A DNA stretch of 64,000 bases from contig NZ_JASBRG010000008.1 of NCBI RefSeq assembly GCF_029961145.1, positions 85,465 through 149,464 on the forward strand, in the 5' to 3' direction. The notes under the pieces were generated by a model. It was not told the origin of the DNA. It did not search any database and saw only the letters and a list, made by a program, of their open reading frames with translations. Below, in pieces: positions 54,261 through 62,832 of this stretch. The stretch is from Pinibacter soli (lineage in GTDB: Bacteria; Bacteroidota; Bacteroidia; Chitinophagales; Chitinophagaceae). The position numbers were made by a program, and so were the translations under genes. Numbering within the stretch: position 1 is the stretch's first letter; each line of letters opens with the position of its first letter.

Positions 54261-55055
54261 ATGAGCTTACCCATTTATGTCGTAGATGCATTTGCGGAGA
54301 AATTGTTTCAAGGCAATCCGGCGGCGGTTTGCCCGCTTCAGGAGTGGCTTCCGGATGCTGTGATGCAGAAATTAGCAGTTGAAAATAACCTTTCTGAAAC
54401 CGCCTTTTTCGTAAAGGAAGAAGAGCATTATCACATCCGATGGTTTACACCGGATTTTGAAGTAGACCTGTGTGGGCATGCAACATTGGCAAGCGCTTAC
54501 GTAATCTTCAATTTTATCGATAATAATGCGACCTCCATTACTTTTAATTCAACGAGTGGGATATTGACAGTAACAAAGACCGACGGTGGATTGATACAGC
54601 TTGATTTTCCCGCACTTGTTCCTGAACCTGTTGACAGCGTAAATCCTGCATTGATCAAAGGCTTGAGTATTATTCCACAGAAAATATACAAGGCGAAAAA
54701 CTATTTATTGCTGTACGAATCAGAAGAAGAGGTTAAAAAAATTGTTCCGGATTTTAGTATCCTTGATGCGTTGGGATCAACAAGGGTTATTGTAACTGCT
54801 CAGAGCAGCTTCGTTGATTTTGTATCCCGCTTCTTCGTGCCTAATTCTGTTATAATGGAGGATCCTGTTACCGGCTCGGCGCATTGCACACTGGTGCCTT
54901 ATTGGAGCAAGAAACTGGGCAAAACAAAGCTTGTTGCTAAACAGCTTTCAAAACGCTCAGGCATTATTTATTGCGACTATGTGGGCGACAGGGTGTTAAT
55001 GGCAGGCAAGGCAATTCTTTATTCCAAAGGCGAATACTATTTAGAGCAACAATAG
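54261..55055 (+). CDS. PhzF-family epimerase/isomerase
   Basis: From MSLPIYVVDAFAEKLFQGNP the product is 264 residues, normal for the family. The catalytic Glu is residue 46 in NNLSETAFF, with GNPAAVC and the C-terminal half-site DPVTGSAHC also present. Family members isomerise small hydroxy or amino acids, and the substrate here is unknown. The upstream ATG at 54183 lies in a terminator and is rejected. Confidence 0.93.
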   Translation: MSLPIYVVDAFAEKLFQGNPAAVCPLQEWLPDAVMQKLAVENNLSETAFFVKEEEHYHIRWFTPDFEVDLCGHATLASAYVIFNFIDNNATSITFNSTSGILTVTKTDGGLIQLDFPALVPEPVDSVNPALIKGLSIIPQKIYKAKNYLLLYESEEEVKKIVPDFSILDALGSTRVIVTAQSSFVDFVSRFFVPNSVIMEDPVTGSAHCTLVPYWSKKLGKTKLVAKQLSKRSGIIYCDYVGDRVLMAGKAILYSKGEYYLEQQ

Positions 55056-55160
55056 CACATCAATCAGATCATTATTGGGAATATTTTTTATTATTTATAG
55101 AGTATCTTTATCGAAGATGCCTCTGATTGGGTAACAGCAACCGTATAATTGAATTATCGT

Positions 55161-56063
55161 ATGCTTGGATTAACTATACTGGGAAATAATTCCGCTCTAC
55201 CGGCATTTGACAGGCATCCAACTGCACAAGTGCTTACGTTGGAAGATCAGCTTTTCTTAATAGATTGTGGCGAGGGCACACAAATGCAGCTTGCTAAATA
55301 TAAAATAAGGAGAAGTCGCATCAACCACATTTTCATTTCTCATCTTCATGGCGATCATTATTTCGGTTTAATTGGTTTAATAACAAGTATGGGTTTGCTT
55401 GGCAGAACGCAGGATCTGCACTTATTTGGCCCGGAGCCTTTGCAAGCGATTATAAATTTGCAGTTAAAAGTTGCTGATACTGCATTACCTTATCAACTCA
55501 TCTTTCATCCTTTAAGAGGGGATGAAGTAATAATGCAGGAGGAAAAAATTAAGGTGTCCTGCTTCAAGGTTTCTCACAGAATTGAGTGCTGGGGATTTCG
55601 TTTCGACCAGGTAAAAGCGCCTCGCCGCATAAACCCTGATAAAACACGTCAATACGAAATACCTGCAGCATTTTATGAAAGACTGAAATGGGGCGAAGAT
55701 TACACCACCAAAACAGGTGAGGTTATAAAAAACGAATGGGTAACAGAAGCGGCTCCTAAAGCGAGATCATATGCTTATTCCGCTGATACTGTTTACGACG
55801 AATCCCTCGTTGAAAAAGTATATAAAGTAGAAGTGCTGTACCACGAAACGACTTATTTGAAAGATCTTGAAGACCGCGCTGCACTTAGGTTTCATTGCAC
55901 TACCACACAAGCTGCCACCATTGCACTCAAAGCAAATGCCACTCAACTACTTATAGGTCATTTCAGTTCAAAATATGAAACGCTCGAGCTTTTTGAAAAA
56001 GAAGCAAGGGAAGTTTTTCCAAATACATTGTTGGCGATTGAAGGTGTGACGTATAGATTTTGA
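55161..56063 (+). CDS. rnz: Ribonuclease Z (tRNA 3'-processing endonuclease)
   Basis: A metallo-beta-lactamase-fold nuclease that removes the 3' trailer of tRNA precursors. The 300-residue product has the HxHxDH motif SHLHGDHYFGL (His61, His63, Asp65, His66), the long-arm region and the AYSADTVYDESL and IGHFSSKYE metal-site segments. The start at ATG 55161 gives the family N-terminus MLGLTILGNNSALP. A TTG at 55149 is less likely. Confidence 0.95.
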   Translation: MLGLTILGNNSALPAFDRHPTAQVLTLEDQLFLIDCGEGTQMQLAKYKIRRSRINHIFISHLHGDHYFGLIGLITSMGLLGRTQDLHLFGPEPLQAIINLQLKVADTALPYQLIFHPLRGDEVIMQEEKIKVSCFKVSHRIECWGFRFDQVKAPRRINPDKTRQYEIPAAFYERLKWGEDYTTKTGEVIKNEWVTEAAPKARSYAYSADTVYDESLVEKVYKVEVLYHETTYLKDLEDRAALRFHCTTTQAATIALKANATQLLIGHFSSKYETLELFEKEAREVFPNTLLAIEGVTYRF

Positions 56064-56064
56064 G

Positions 56065-56207
56065 GAATTAAGAATTAAGAATTAAGAATTAAGAATGCTT
56101 TCTGTACCTACTTCCTTAACCTTAACAAATACACTCACAGCATATCGGGAAAGGTAGCTTATAGATGCGAAGCTGCACCCGCATTCTTAATTGTTAATTC
56201 TTAATTG
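56065..56207. repeat. Inverted repeat of the attaagaattaag type between convergent genes
   Basis: Four tandem AATTAAG units on the left (56064-56095) face CATTCTTAATTGTTAATTCT on the right. It lies between the stop codons of rnz and the AraC gene, so it may act as a bidirectional terminator. Confidence 0.75.
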
Positions 56208-56211
56208 GATC

Positions 56212-57231
56212 TCAAGCGTATTTCCTCACTTCCCTTGGATATACATTAAACATACTCTTAAAACGTTTTGAGAAATAAGGAACGTTCTTGTACCCTAGGC
56301 TGCGTGCAATTTCGTTAACAGAAACAGTATCCTTGTAGCGCAATAATTCATAGGCTTTTTTCAATCTTACTTCATTATAAAATTCAATGAAATTGCAGTC
56401 AAAATATTTCTTGAAATTGCGCTGAAAAGTTGATTCTGTTATATGAAATCGATGACAAAGAGTTTTTAGACATATCTGCGTTTTCTGCAAAATATTTTCC
56501 GTCACATATTTCCGTATCTCTATGATTTTTGCCAGCTCCGACATTTTAACATCAAAATTGTAGCTCTTCTCGATGTTCAATCTTTCCTTTAAGTAAGAAG
56601 AAATTAATTCATTTGTAAAGGCGTTGATATGGAAAAATGTAGCAGTCTCGTTCGTGTTATCAAACGGGTGATCAAGAATTTTTTTTGCAGCTTTTATTTC
56701 ACTCAACGTGAGATCGTGTTCACAAAACAGATTGTCAAAACGAAGAATTTTTTGAACTTGCTCCGATGCTTGCTGTGAAATATATCTTGTTTTTTCAATC
56801 AACCAGCTTTTGTCAATGATCAGCCAAAGCCTTTTATTCGGTTTATTTAGCGCAGGCTTTATCGACAACGTCAGTGAGTTATTAAATGACAATACTTTGT
56901 TGCTTATTTCGCCGCTTGCACAAATCTTATTTCGGTCTTCAATAGAAAAGACTGTTTCACCAGCTGACAGGTCAAACAAAATAATAAGACTGTCTTTGCA
57001 TGAACTTTCTTTAATAAAATGAACAGGATGAAAAAACTCCTGTGAGCATGATAGGACAGAGAGGCCCTTTGACAATTTAAAATATTGAATTATTCCATTG
57101 CCCGATGAGGATGATAAACTAACTCTTTGTCGAGAAAACTGATAGCCAAAAATTTGCGAGATCGAGCCTCTTTTCAACTGTTCGCTGCTTGCGATATCGC
57201 AATCCAGAACGAAGGGAATTTTAATAAGCAT
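56212..57231 (-). CDS. AraC/XylS-family transcriptional regulator
   Basis: The 339-residue product has a variable N-terminal region with no recognised sensing domain. The C-terminal ~100 residues carry two helix-turn-helix motifs (LCHRFHITESTFQRNFKKYF, SVNEIARSLGYKNVPYFSKR followed by FKSMFNVYPREVRKYA). The target genes are unknown. The candidate sRNA genes lie immediately upstream on the other strand, and the TauE-like gene lies beyond them. Confidence 0.9.
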   Translation of the reverse strand: MLIKIPFVLDCDIASSEQLKRGSISQIFGYQFSRQRVSLSSSSGNGIIQYFKLSKGLSVLSCSQEFFHPVHFIKESSCKDSLIILFDLSAGETVFSIEDRNKICASGEISNKVLSFNNSLTLSIKPALNKPNKRLWLIIDKSWLIEKTRYISQQASEQVQKILRFDNLFCEHDLTLSEIKAAKKILDHPFDNTNETATFFHINAFTNELISSYLKERLNIEKSYNFDVKMSELAKIIEIRKYVTENILQKTQICLKTLCHRFHITESTFQRNFKKYFDCNFIEFYNEVRLKKAYELLRYKDTVSVNEIARSLGYKNVPYFSKRFKSMFNVYPREVRKYA

Positions 57232-57460
57232 GTGATAAGGTTGTATGATAACTAATCAAAATCGTTGATTAATTAACAATACAAAGAACATCAATTGGCC
57301 AAAGAACGGCATGTGGAAACGGACAAGATTGTTTTCAATAAAGATAAAATCGATTTGATTTAAAAGTATGAAAGCATTTCTAGCTCAATTATATGATACA
57401 AAAGGTTCAAAATGGCGGAAAAACATTGCTTCCGGATTGATCTAATACACCTTTGCATCA
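57232..57460. other. AraC-gene upstream region and start of the sRNA cassette
   Basis: No coding sequence is seen. The first part is AT-rich with short palindromes such as TTAATTAA near 57270. From 57396 on it is the first of two 271-bp repeats, with the sRNA promoter at 57426-57455. Confidence 0.5.
57426..57455 (+). promoter_or_regulatory. Promoter of candidate sRNA copy 1
   Basis: TTG (57426-57428), 19 bases, then CACCTTTG (57448-57455), 7 of 8 to TAnnTTTG. The spacing is the same in copy 2 although the spacer sequence differs. Confidence 0.7.
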
Positions 57461-57524
57461 GGTAAGTATTTGGTCATAGGTTACTAATGGGAACCCTCCT
57501 TGTCTAAGGAGGGTTGTTTTTTTT
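57461..57524 (+). ncRNA. Candidate small RNA, copy 1
   Basis: The predicted ~60-base transcript begins GGTAAGTATTTGGTCATAGG. It can fold into a GTAA/TTAC plus TAT/ATA hairpin with the loop TTGGTC, then a short linker, then a 10-bp terminator AACCCTCCTT / AAGGAGGGTT (57492-57515) and a T tract. It contains only a six-codon ORF, so it is likely non-coding. I do not recognise it as a known family. Confidence 0.7.
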
Positions 57525-57696
57525 AATCACTGAATGACTGAATAATTGAATAACTGAGAAGGATACTTTGAGTTGATAATTGTCAGATCTGCCATGTTAT
57601 AAAGCCTAACAACTAATAACTAACAACCAATAACTGCTTGAACATTCTTTATAGATCAACTTTCTAATACAAAAGGTTCAAAATGGAAGGAAAATA

Positions 57697-57726
57697 TTGA
57701 AAGTGGTTTGCGGCGCTACACCTTTG
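57697..57726 (+). promoter_or_regulatory. Promoter of candidate sRNA copy 2
   Basis: TTG (57697-57699), 19 bases, then CACCTTTG (57719-57726). The spacer AAAGTGGTTTGCGGCGCTA shares little with copy 1, while elements and distances are kept. Confidence 0.7.
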
Positions 57727-57731
57727 CATCA

Positions 57732-57796
57732 GGTAAGTATTTGGTCATAGGTTACTAATGGGAACCCTCCTTGTCTAAGGAGGGTTTATTTTTTTT
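57732..57796 (+). ncRNA. Candidate small RNA, copy 2
   Basis: From the -7 box to the end of the terminator stem (57763-57786) the sequence is identical to copy 1. Only the first bases of the T tract differ. This perfect conservation next to a diverged promoter spacer is the main reason to believe the transcript is functional. It lies on the opposite strand to the flanking AraC and TauE-like genes. Confidence 0.7.
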
Positions 57797-57924
57797 AATA
57801 ACTGAATGACTGAATAATTGAATAACTGAGAAGGCCGATTGTAAGTTGTGAGTTGATAATTGTTAGATCTGTCATGCTATGCAGCCAAACAACTAATAAC
57901 TAACAACGAACAACTTTTCGGCAA

Positions 57925-58752
57925 CTACAAGTGGTGAAGCAACAACCTGATTCCCACAATCGTCAGGCAAACCGCCAACGCCTTGATAATTGTGGTGCCG
58001 TTTAATTTGTGGGATAAGAATGCTCCAAGTTGAGCGCCAGTAACTACACCGATAGCTAGATAAATAATCATCTTTACCACTGCAGGATCATTATAGCTTC
58101 CCTGCAAATAGTGGGTGACAACACTTATAATGGACATGATAGCAAGAATAAAGTGAGATGTGGCCGTGGCAATGTGTACTGGAAATTGCAACCATTGCAC
58201 CATCGCGGGCACGTGCACAATTCCGCCGCCAATGCCAAGAACGGGTGAGATGAACCCTACAAAAACGCTAATAATAATTCCGATCGTTTGATTGTATGAA
58301 TAAGAATATTTCTCGCCCTTATTATCTATAAGTTCATGATGTTTCCAGTTGCGCGAACGTCTGTCTGAAGAAGGCTTTTCCGCGCCGTTTTTCTTATTTA
58401 AAAACAGGAAAATACCAACACCGATGAGGATGATGCCGAAAACTATTGTGAACACCTGCGGTGAAATATATTTGGTCGCCCGGACACCTAAAATTGAGCC
58501 TGGAATAGTAAACAATGCAAATAACAATCCCGCTTTAAAATCAATTCTTCCGGATCTTGCATAGGCAACTGATCCTGAAATGGCATTGCACGCAACAATG
58601 GCAATTGAAATTCCGGTAACAACATCAGGTGGCAACTGTGGGAATGCCAGTAATAATACCGGAACCAAAATAAATCCGCCTCCTGCACCAATTAAAGTTC
58701 CCAAAGTGCCAATGATAAAACCTCCTAAAATAAGTACTATAAAATTGTCCAT
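57925..58752 (-). CDS. TauE/SafE-family membrane permease
   Basis: The 275-residue product has about eight hydrophobic segments and the two family motifs LIGAGGGFILVPVLLL near the N-terminus and GFISPVLGIGGGIVHVPAMV in the middle. Family members export sulfite, sulfoacetate or related anions, and the substrate here is unknown. A cytoplasmic charged loop (residues ~120-150) separates the two halves. The candidate sRNA genes are just behind its stop codon. Confidence 0.9.
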   Translation of the reverse strand: MDNFIVLILGGFIIGTLGTLIGAGGGFILVPVLLLAFPQLPPDVVTGISIAIVACNAISGSVAYARSGRIDFKAGLLFALFTIPGSILGVRATKYISPQVFTIVFGIILIGVGIFLFLNKKNGAEKPSSDRRSRNWKHHELIDNKGEKYSYSYNQTIGIIISVFVGFISPVLGIGGGIVHVPAMVQWLQFPVHIATATSHFILAIMSIISVVTHYLQGSYNDPAVVKMIIYLAIGVVTGAQLGAFLSHKLNGTTIIKALAVCLTIVGIRLLLHHL

Positions 58753-58953
58753 TACTAAGCAATCTTTTGTTTAACGGTGCAGCAAAATGCACATGCAGGG
58801 CGTGAAACTAAATGATTTTTTACTTCGTGAAAAGAATAAACAGACAATATTTTGACCCGAAAAATTAGAATGGCGTTGGCCGGAAAGTCTAGTAAATAAA
58901 GGGACTTTAGCCAAATGCAAGACAGTTAAGCACTATAGAGTAGTCTATAATTT

Positions 58954-59307
58954 CTAGTAATTTTGTAGGAGTTTGGGAGATTTTTTTTCCTTCGTTACGT
59001 TAGTTGTCGTAAAATAATTTTCCATTCCAGGATATTCAACACCTCGCCAAATTGTTGCCTTTAAACAAATAAAAATTGTAGTTGCTAAAAAAATAATTGT
59101 CATCAATTGAAAGCGGATTGCTTTTTTATTTTTTGAAGTAATTGTCAAAATGAAATGAATAATTAGTAATAAATACATAAGTCCGTACCATAACATATCT
59201 CCCAGTCCCCACCCAAACGAAATGTGTTTAAAAAATGTTCCTACCGAACAAGTTATTAATTGTATGATTAAAATAGCTCCATTTGTTATTTTCCAAAATT
59301 TTGTCAT
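58954..59307 (-). CDS. Small membrane protein of unknown function
   Basis: From MTKFWKITNGAILIIQLITC the product is 117 residues with three hydrophobic segments (ILIIQLITCSVGTF, GLMYLLLIIHFILTI, LMTIIFLATTIFICL). The next upstream Met adds 12 residues. No family is recognised. The region is more AT-rich than the neighbours, which may point to acquired DNA. Confidence 0.55.
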   Translation of the reverse strand: MTKFWKITNGAILIIQLITCSVGTFFKHISFGWGLGDMLWYGLMYLLLIIHFILTITSKNKKAIRFQLMTIIFLATTIFICLKATIWRGVEYPGMENYFTTTNVTKEKKSPKLLQNY

Positions 59308-59446
59308 TATTTGTTGTTGGAAAAAAAGTAAATTGTCCATCAAGATTTGTAAAGCTTTGTAATCTAAACAATCGTAGTGAAACTGTTCTGCTGCACCGAC
59401 ACCCTGTCAGGTAAAATAGCAACTAACGTACTTAGTACACAGTACA

Positions 59447-59836
59447 CTATGCTCCCTTTTCATCATAGAACTCCTCCAACGATCCAAAATAAACTTCATC
59501 CCAGCCTTCTATCATGTCTTCATAATCTTCGTCGGGAATGTTGATGTGTCGTAACTCCACAGATGTGCCTTTTTTATGGGGATGTAAAATAAAGGTTACG
59601 ATAGAATCTTCTTCCTGTTCACCAAAGTTCCATCGCTGAACAATTTTACGCCCGGTTTCAAACTCCAGGTTTGTACCCGAAATGGCATCATTCCACAATG
59701 AAAATTCAGAGCCTGGTTCGGTGCTCATTATCGCAGGTTCGCCAGTCCAAAGCTGCATTGTTGCTGGGTTGGTAAGCGCTATATAAACCTCTTCAGGCGG
59801 AGCAGGTAAGATGTAATATTTTTTGTAATCCTTCAT
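59447..59836 (-). CDS. SRPBCC (START/Bet v1-fold) domain protein, AHSA1-like
   Basis: The 129-residue product has the AHSA1-type start YILPAPPEEVYIALTNPATM and a WNFGEQEEDSIVTFILHP strand followed by the GWDEVYFGSLEEF helix. These folds bind hydrophobic ligands or protein partners, and the actual partner is unknown. A TATCTTTA sequence just upstream of the start on the minus strand may be its -7 box. Confidence 0.82.
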   Translation of the reverse strand: MKDYKKYYILPAPPEEVYIALTNPATMQLWTGEPAIMSTEPGSEFSLWNDAISGTNLEFETGRKIVQRWNFGEQEEDSIVTFILHPHKKGTSVELRHINIPDEDYEDMIEGWDEVYFGSLEEFYDEKGA

Positions 59837-59887
59837 GTTGTAAAGATAGAGAGGAACGGACGGACTGAATAACTGAATAATTGAATA

Positions 59888-59910
59888 CCTGAGTTTGCGA
59901 CAAACTCAGG
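59888..59910. repeat. Perfect short hairpin
   Basis: CCTGAGTTTG, CGA loop, CAAACTCAGG: ten perfect pairs with a three-base loop in the gap between the divergent SRPBCC and VOC genes. No T run follows on either strand, so it is not a standard terminator. Confidence 0.6.
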
Positions 59911-60089
59911 GTCGTTTGCGACTAGCAAAAGTGAAAAAGCTGTACTGACAATGGTTTTGGAGTCTATCTAAAAGGCGTGTCGCGAATACCCCTTCAGATT
60001 GTCTTTTTTGCCCATCACAAGAATCTATTTCACAAAATAATTTTACGTCAGAAACACAACAACAAATCAAACAACACAAAACCTTTTTT

Positions 60090-60497
60090 ATGACACAAAT
60101 TGTAGCATACTTAAACTTAAATGGCAAATGCGAAGAAGCAATGAATTTTTATAAGGATTGCCTGGGAGCTGAACTTACGCTCCAAAGAGTAGGAGAAACT
60201 CCCATGTCCAATCAAATGCCAGCTGAAATGCATGACAAGGTTTTACATTCCATGCTGGTAAAAGATACCATTACACTAATGGCCTCCGATATGAGGGGCA
60301 AAGACTTTGTCAAAGGCAACGATACCACTTTGCTTTTCAATTGCAGCAGTGAAGAAGAGATTACCAGTTACTTCAACAACCTTTCGCAAGGCGGCACTGT
60401 AAAGCTTCCTCTAATGAAACAATTCTGGGGAGCCACTTACGGCGAGCTTATCGACAAGTATGGAAAAGAGTGGGCGTTTAATTTTATGGAAAGTTGA
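60090..60497 (+). CDS. VOC-family (glyoxalase-fold, PhnB-like) protein
   Basis: The 135-residue product begins TQIVAYLNLNGKCEEAMNFY, typical of PhnB-like members of the vicinal oxygen chelate superfamily. It ends with the WGATYGELIDKYGKEWAFNF motif. A metal site is not certain. The function is unknown. Confidence 0.87.
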   Translation: MTQIVAYLNLNGKCEEAMNFYKDCLGAELTLQRVGETPMSNQMPAEMHDKVLHSMLVKDTITLMASDMRGKDFVKGNDTTLLFNCSSEEEITSYFNNLSQGGTVKLPLMKQFWGATYGELIDKYGKEWAFNFMES

Positions 60498-60594
60498 TAG
60501 TCTCTATTATTGAATAGTCATCCTTAAAGCCTAACAACTAATAACCAACAACAACAACTTCTCATTACTTTTTTAAACACATCAAACTTTTTTT

Positions 60595-61008
60595 ATGAAA
60601 CCGAAAACAATCAAAATCGTTTACTGGACACTAACAATTATTTTCTCCCTGTTATTTCTGATGGATGGCTTTGGAGGCGTTACACGTCAAAAAGAAGGAC
60701 AAGAAGTTTTAAGCCATTTGGGTTATCCAATGTATGCGCTTACCATTTTTGGCGTAGCTAAATTATTAGGAGTTATTGCACTTATACAAGATAAATACAA
60801 AACAATAAAGGAGTGGGCGTTCGCTGGATTCACTTTTAATTTCATCGGCGCTTTTATGTCAAGAGCTTTTGTTGGAGATGGTGCAGGGGAAACTATTTTT
60901 CCTTTGATTGTGCTCGCTTTATTTATAGTACTTTATTTCTACTGGAAAAAATACCAGCAGGTAAAAAGTGTACGCACAACTACACAAATACCGGCATTTG
61001 CTCTGTAA
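60595..61008 (+). CDS. DoxX-family membrane protein
   Basis: The 137-residue product has four hydrophobic segments (IVYWTLTIIFSLLFLMDGFG, YALTIFGVAKLLGVIALIQ, WAFAGFTFNFIGAFMSRAFV, IFPLIVLALFIVLYFYW), the usual DoxX-like count. Function is uncertain in this family. It is followed by a strong terminator. Confidence 0.87.
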   Translation: MKPKTIKIVYWTLTIIFSLLFLMDGFGGVTRQKEGQEVLSHLGYPMYALTIFGVAKLLGVIALIQDKYKTIKEWAFAGFTFNFIGAFMSRAFVGDGAGETIFPLIVLALFIVLYFYWKKYQQVKSVRTTTQIPAFAL

Positions 61009-61037
61009 ATTTTGATTTAGATAAATCGTATCGAGAG

Positions 61038-61070
61038 AAATTCCGGCGTTTTCGAACACCGGAATTTTTT
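61038..61070 (+). terminator. Terminator behind the DoxX gene
   Basis: AATTCCGG and CCGGAATT arms with GTT/AAC inner pairs are followed by TTTT. It separates the accessory genes from the suf operon. Confidence 0.88.
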
Positions 61071-61181
61071 GCTTTGACAGATTATTAAAATTTCTACTAA
61101 ATCACTAGGAGTTCATAATAAATTGTTTTTCAATTGTATATGTTTGTCTGCCCTGTGTAAAACAATCTCATCATAGAAACT

Positions 61182-61203
61182 ATTTATACTTTTTTGTATA
61201 AAT
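61182..61203 (+). promoter_or_regulatory. Perfect palindrome upstream of the suf operon (candidate operator)
   Basis: ATTTATAC, six bases, GTATAAAT: 8-base perfect arms. It ends eight bases before the suf -7 box, so it overlaps the expected -33 region, as a repressor or activator site would. Confidence 0.55.
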
Positions 61204-61210
61204 TCATTCG

Positions 61211-61218
61211 TATCTTTG
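61211..61218 (+). promoter_or_regulatory. -7 box of the suf operon promoter
   Basis: TATCTTTG, a perfect TAnnTTTG match, 38 bases upstream of the sufB start. The only nearby TTG (61194-61196) is 14 bases away, too close for the usual spacing, so the upstream element is weak and activation may depend on a regulator. Confidence 0.6.
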
Positions 61219-61255
61219 CGCGATAATTGAAAATGATAAATTCTGAAGTGTATTT

Positions 61256-62701
61256 ATGAATGATTCAAGCACAGATATAGAAAAAGCCGTCCTCAAGGAG
61301 TACGAATATGGTTTTGTGACCAATATTGAAGCGGATGAGGCTCCAAAGGGATTAAGTGAAGACATTATCAGGTTTATTTCTGCAAAGAAAAATGAACCTG
61401 AGTGGATGCTCGAATGGCGCTTAAAGGCTTATAATCACTGGCTTAAGATGGAAGAACCAAACTGGGCCAATGTGAAATATCCCAAAGTAAATTACCAGGA
61501 CGTTATTTACTACTCTGCCCCAAAACAAAAGAAGAAAGTTGGCAGTCTGGACGAAATTGATCCTGAACTGAGAGACACTTTTGAGAAGCTCGGCATTTCC
61601 CTGGACGAACAAAAAAGACTTTCCGGTGTAGCGGTAGATGCTGTTATTGACAGCGTTTCTATTGGTACAACCTTTAAAGCACAATTGGCAGAGCAGGGAA
61701 TCATCTTCTGTTCTATGAGTGAAGCGATCCAGGAGCATCCGGATTTGGTAAGAAAATACCTTAGCTCTGTGGTGCCTGTTACCGACAACTTTTTCTCTGC
61801 ATTAAACTCTGCCGTATTTACCGACGGTTCGTTTTGTTATATACCAGAAGGCGTTCACTGCCCGATGGAACTTTCTACTTATTTCCGTATCAACGCTGAA
61901 AACACAGGTCAGTTTGAGAGAACCCTCATCGTTGCAGAAGCTGGCAGCTATGTTAGCTACCTTGAAGGTTGTACAGCGCCAATGCGTGACGAAAATCAAT
62001 TGCACGCAGCGGTGGTTGAAATCGTGGCGATGGAAAGAGCTGAGGTGAAATACTCGACTGTTCAAAACTGGTACCCTGGTGATAAGAATGGTAACGGCGG
62101 TATTTACAACTTCGTAACCAAACGTGGTATTTGTAAGGGTGATAACTCTAAGATTTCCTGGACACAAGTTGAAACAGGATCTGCAGTTACCTGGAAATAC
62201 CCAAGCGTAATATTAAAAGGCGACAACTCTGTAGGTGAATTTTACTCTGTAGCTGTTACCAACAATTATCAGCAAGCCGACACAGGTACTAAAATGATGC
62301 ACATCGGCAAGAATACAAAAAGCCGCATTGTGTCAAAAGGTATTTCTGCCGGGCACAGTAATAATAGTTACCGCGGTTTGGTACAGGTAAGCAAAAATGC
62401 TGCGAACGCAAGAAACTTCTCTCAGTGTGATTCTCTTTTGCTGGGCGATAAATGCGGAGCGCACACTTTCCCTTACATAGAAGTAAAAAACAATACTGCC
62501 GTTGTAGAACACGAGGCAACTACTTCTAAGATAGGTGAAGATCAGCTTTTTTATTGCAACCAAAGAGGTATTGATACAGAAACGGCTGTTGCATTGATCA
62601 TCAATGGTTTTGCAAAAGAAGTAATGAATCAGCTGCCAATGGAATTTGCCGTAGAAGCGCAAAAGCTTCTGGCAATCAGCCTTGAAGGAAGCGTTGGATA
62701 A
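61256..62701 (+). CDS. sufB: Fe-S cluster assembly scaffold protein SufB
   Basis: The 481-residue beta-helix protein is part of the SufBCD scaffold on which Fe-S clusters are built. Conserved segments include [40 protein letters not shown] and [16 protein letters not shown], and the C-terminal [20 protein letters not shown]. The length fits the family. It starts the operon sufB-sufC-sufD. The cluster-dependent enzymes in this window include IlvD, LeuC and GltB/GltD. Confidence 0.97.
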   Translation: MNDSSTDIEKAVLKEYEYGFVTNIEADEAPKGLSEDIIRFISAKKNEPEWMLEWRLKAYNHWLKMEEPNWANVKYPKVNYQDVIYYSAPKQKKKVGSLDEIDPELRDTFEKLGISLDEQKRLSGVAVDAVIDSVSIGTTFKAQLAEQGIIFCSMSEAIQEHPDLVRKYLSSVVPVTDNFFSALNSAVFTDGSFCYIPEGVHCPMELSTYFRINAENTGQFERTLIVAEAGSYVSYLEGCTAPMRDENQLHAAVVEIVAMERAEVKYSTVQNWYPGDKNGNGGIYNFVTKRGICKGDNSKISWTQVETGSAVTWKYPSVILKGDNSVGEFYSVAVTNNYQQADTGTKMMHIGKNTKSRIVSKGISAGHSNNSYRGLVQVSKNAANARNFSQCDSLLLGDKCGAHTFPYIEVKNNTAVVEHEATTSKIGEDQLFYCNQRGIDTETAVALIINGFAKEVMNQLPMEFAVEAQKLLAISLEGSVG

Positions 62702-62832
62702 TGGAGAATTGAAATTGAGAGTTGAAAATTGAAAATGATGAAACGCTCTCAACAATTTCTTTGCGGTCTTATAAACTTTGCGCCTTTGCGTGAAATAAAA
62801 ATAGTAAGTAAATTAAAATAGACACTGTAATT
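62702..62832. repeat. sufB-sufC gap with half-copies of intergenic repeat words
   Basis: It contains GAATTGAAATTGAGAGTTGA and, at the end, TTTGCGCCTTTGCGTGAAA, the right arm of the cgcaaagg hairpin family without a clear left arm. It is unusually long for a suf operon gap (131 bases). Confidence 0.5.

Larger units (their letters stand above)
57396..57913 (+). repeat. Tandem duplication of a 271-bp sRNA cassette
   Basis: Unit 1 begins at 57396 and unit 2 at 57667, both with ATACAAAAGGTTCAAAATGG. The units share the -33 TTG, the -7 box, the transcript, the terminator and the tails AACTGAATGACTGAATAATT (unit 1 ATCACTGAA) and GTTGATAATTGT. The promoter spacer and the region after the tails have diverged, so the copies are not a recent exact duplication. 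Confidence 0.85.

Noticed and set aside
57483-57511. Six-codon ORF inside the candidate sRNA
   Set aside because: ATG-GGA-ACC-CTC-CTT-GTC-TAA lies mostly in the terminator stem, is too short to evaluate, and its conservation is explained by the stem.
57396-57913. CRISPR array or phage attachment site
   Set aside because: There are only two long units with promoter and terminator. There are no short regular repeats with spacers, and no cas, integrase or tRNA genes.
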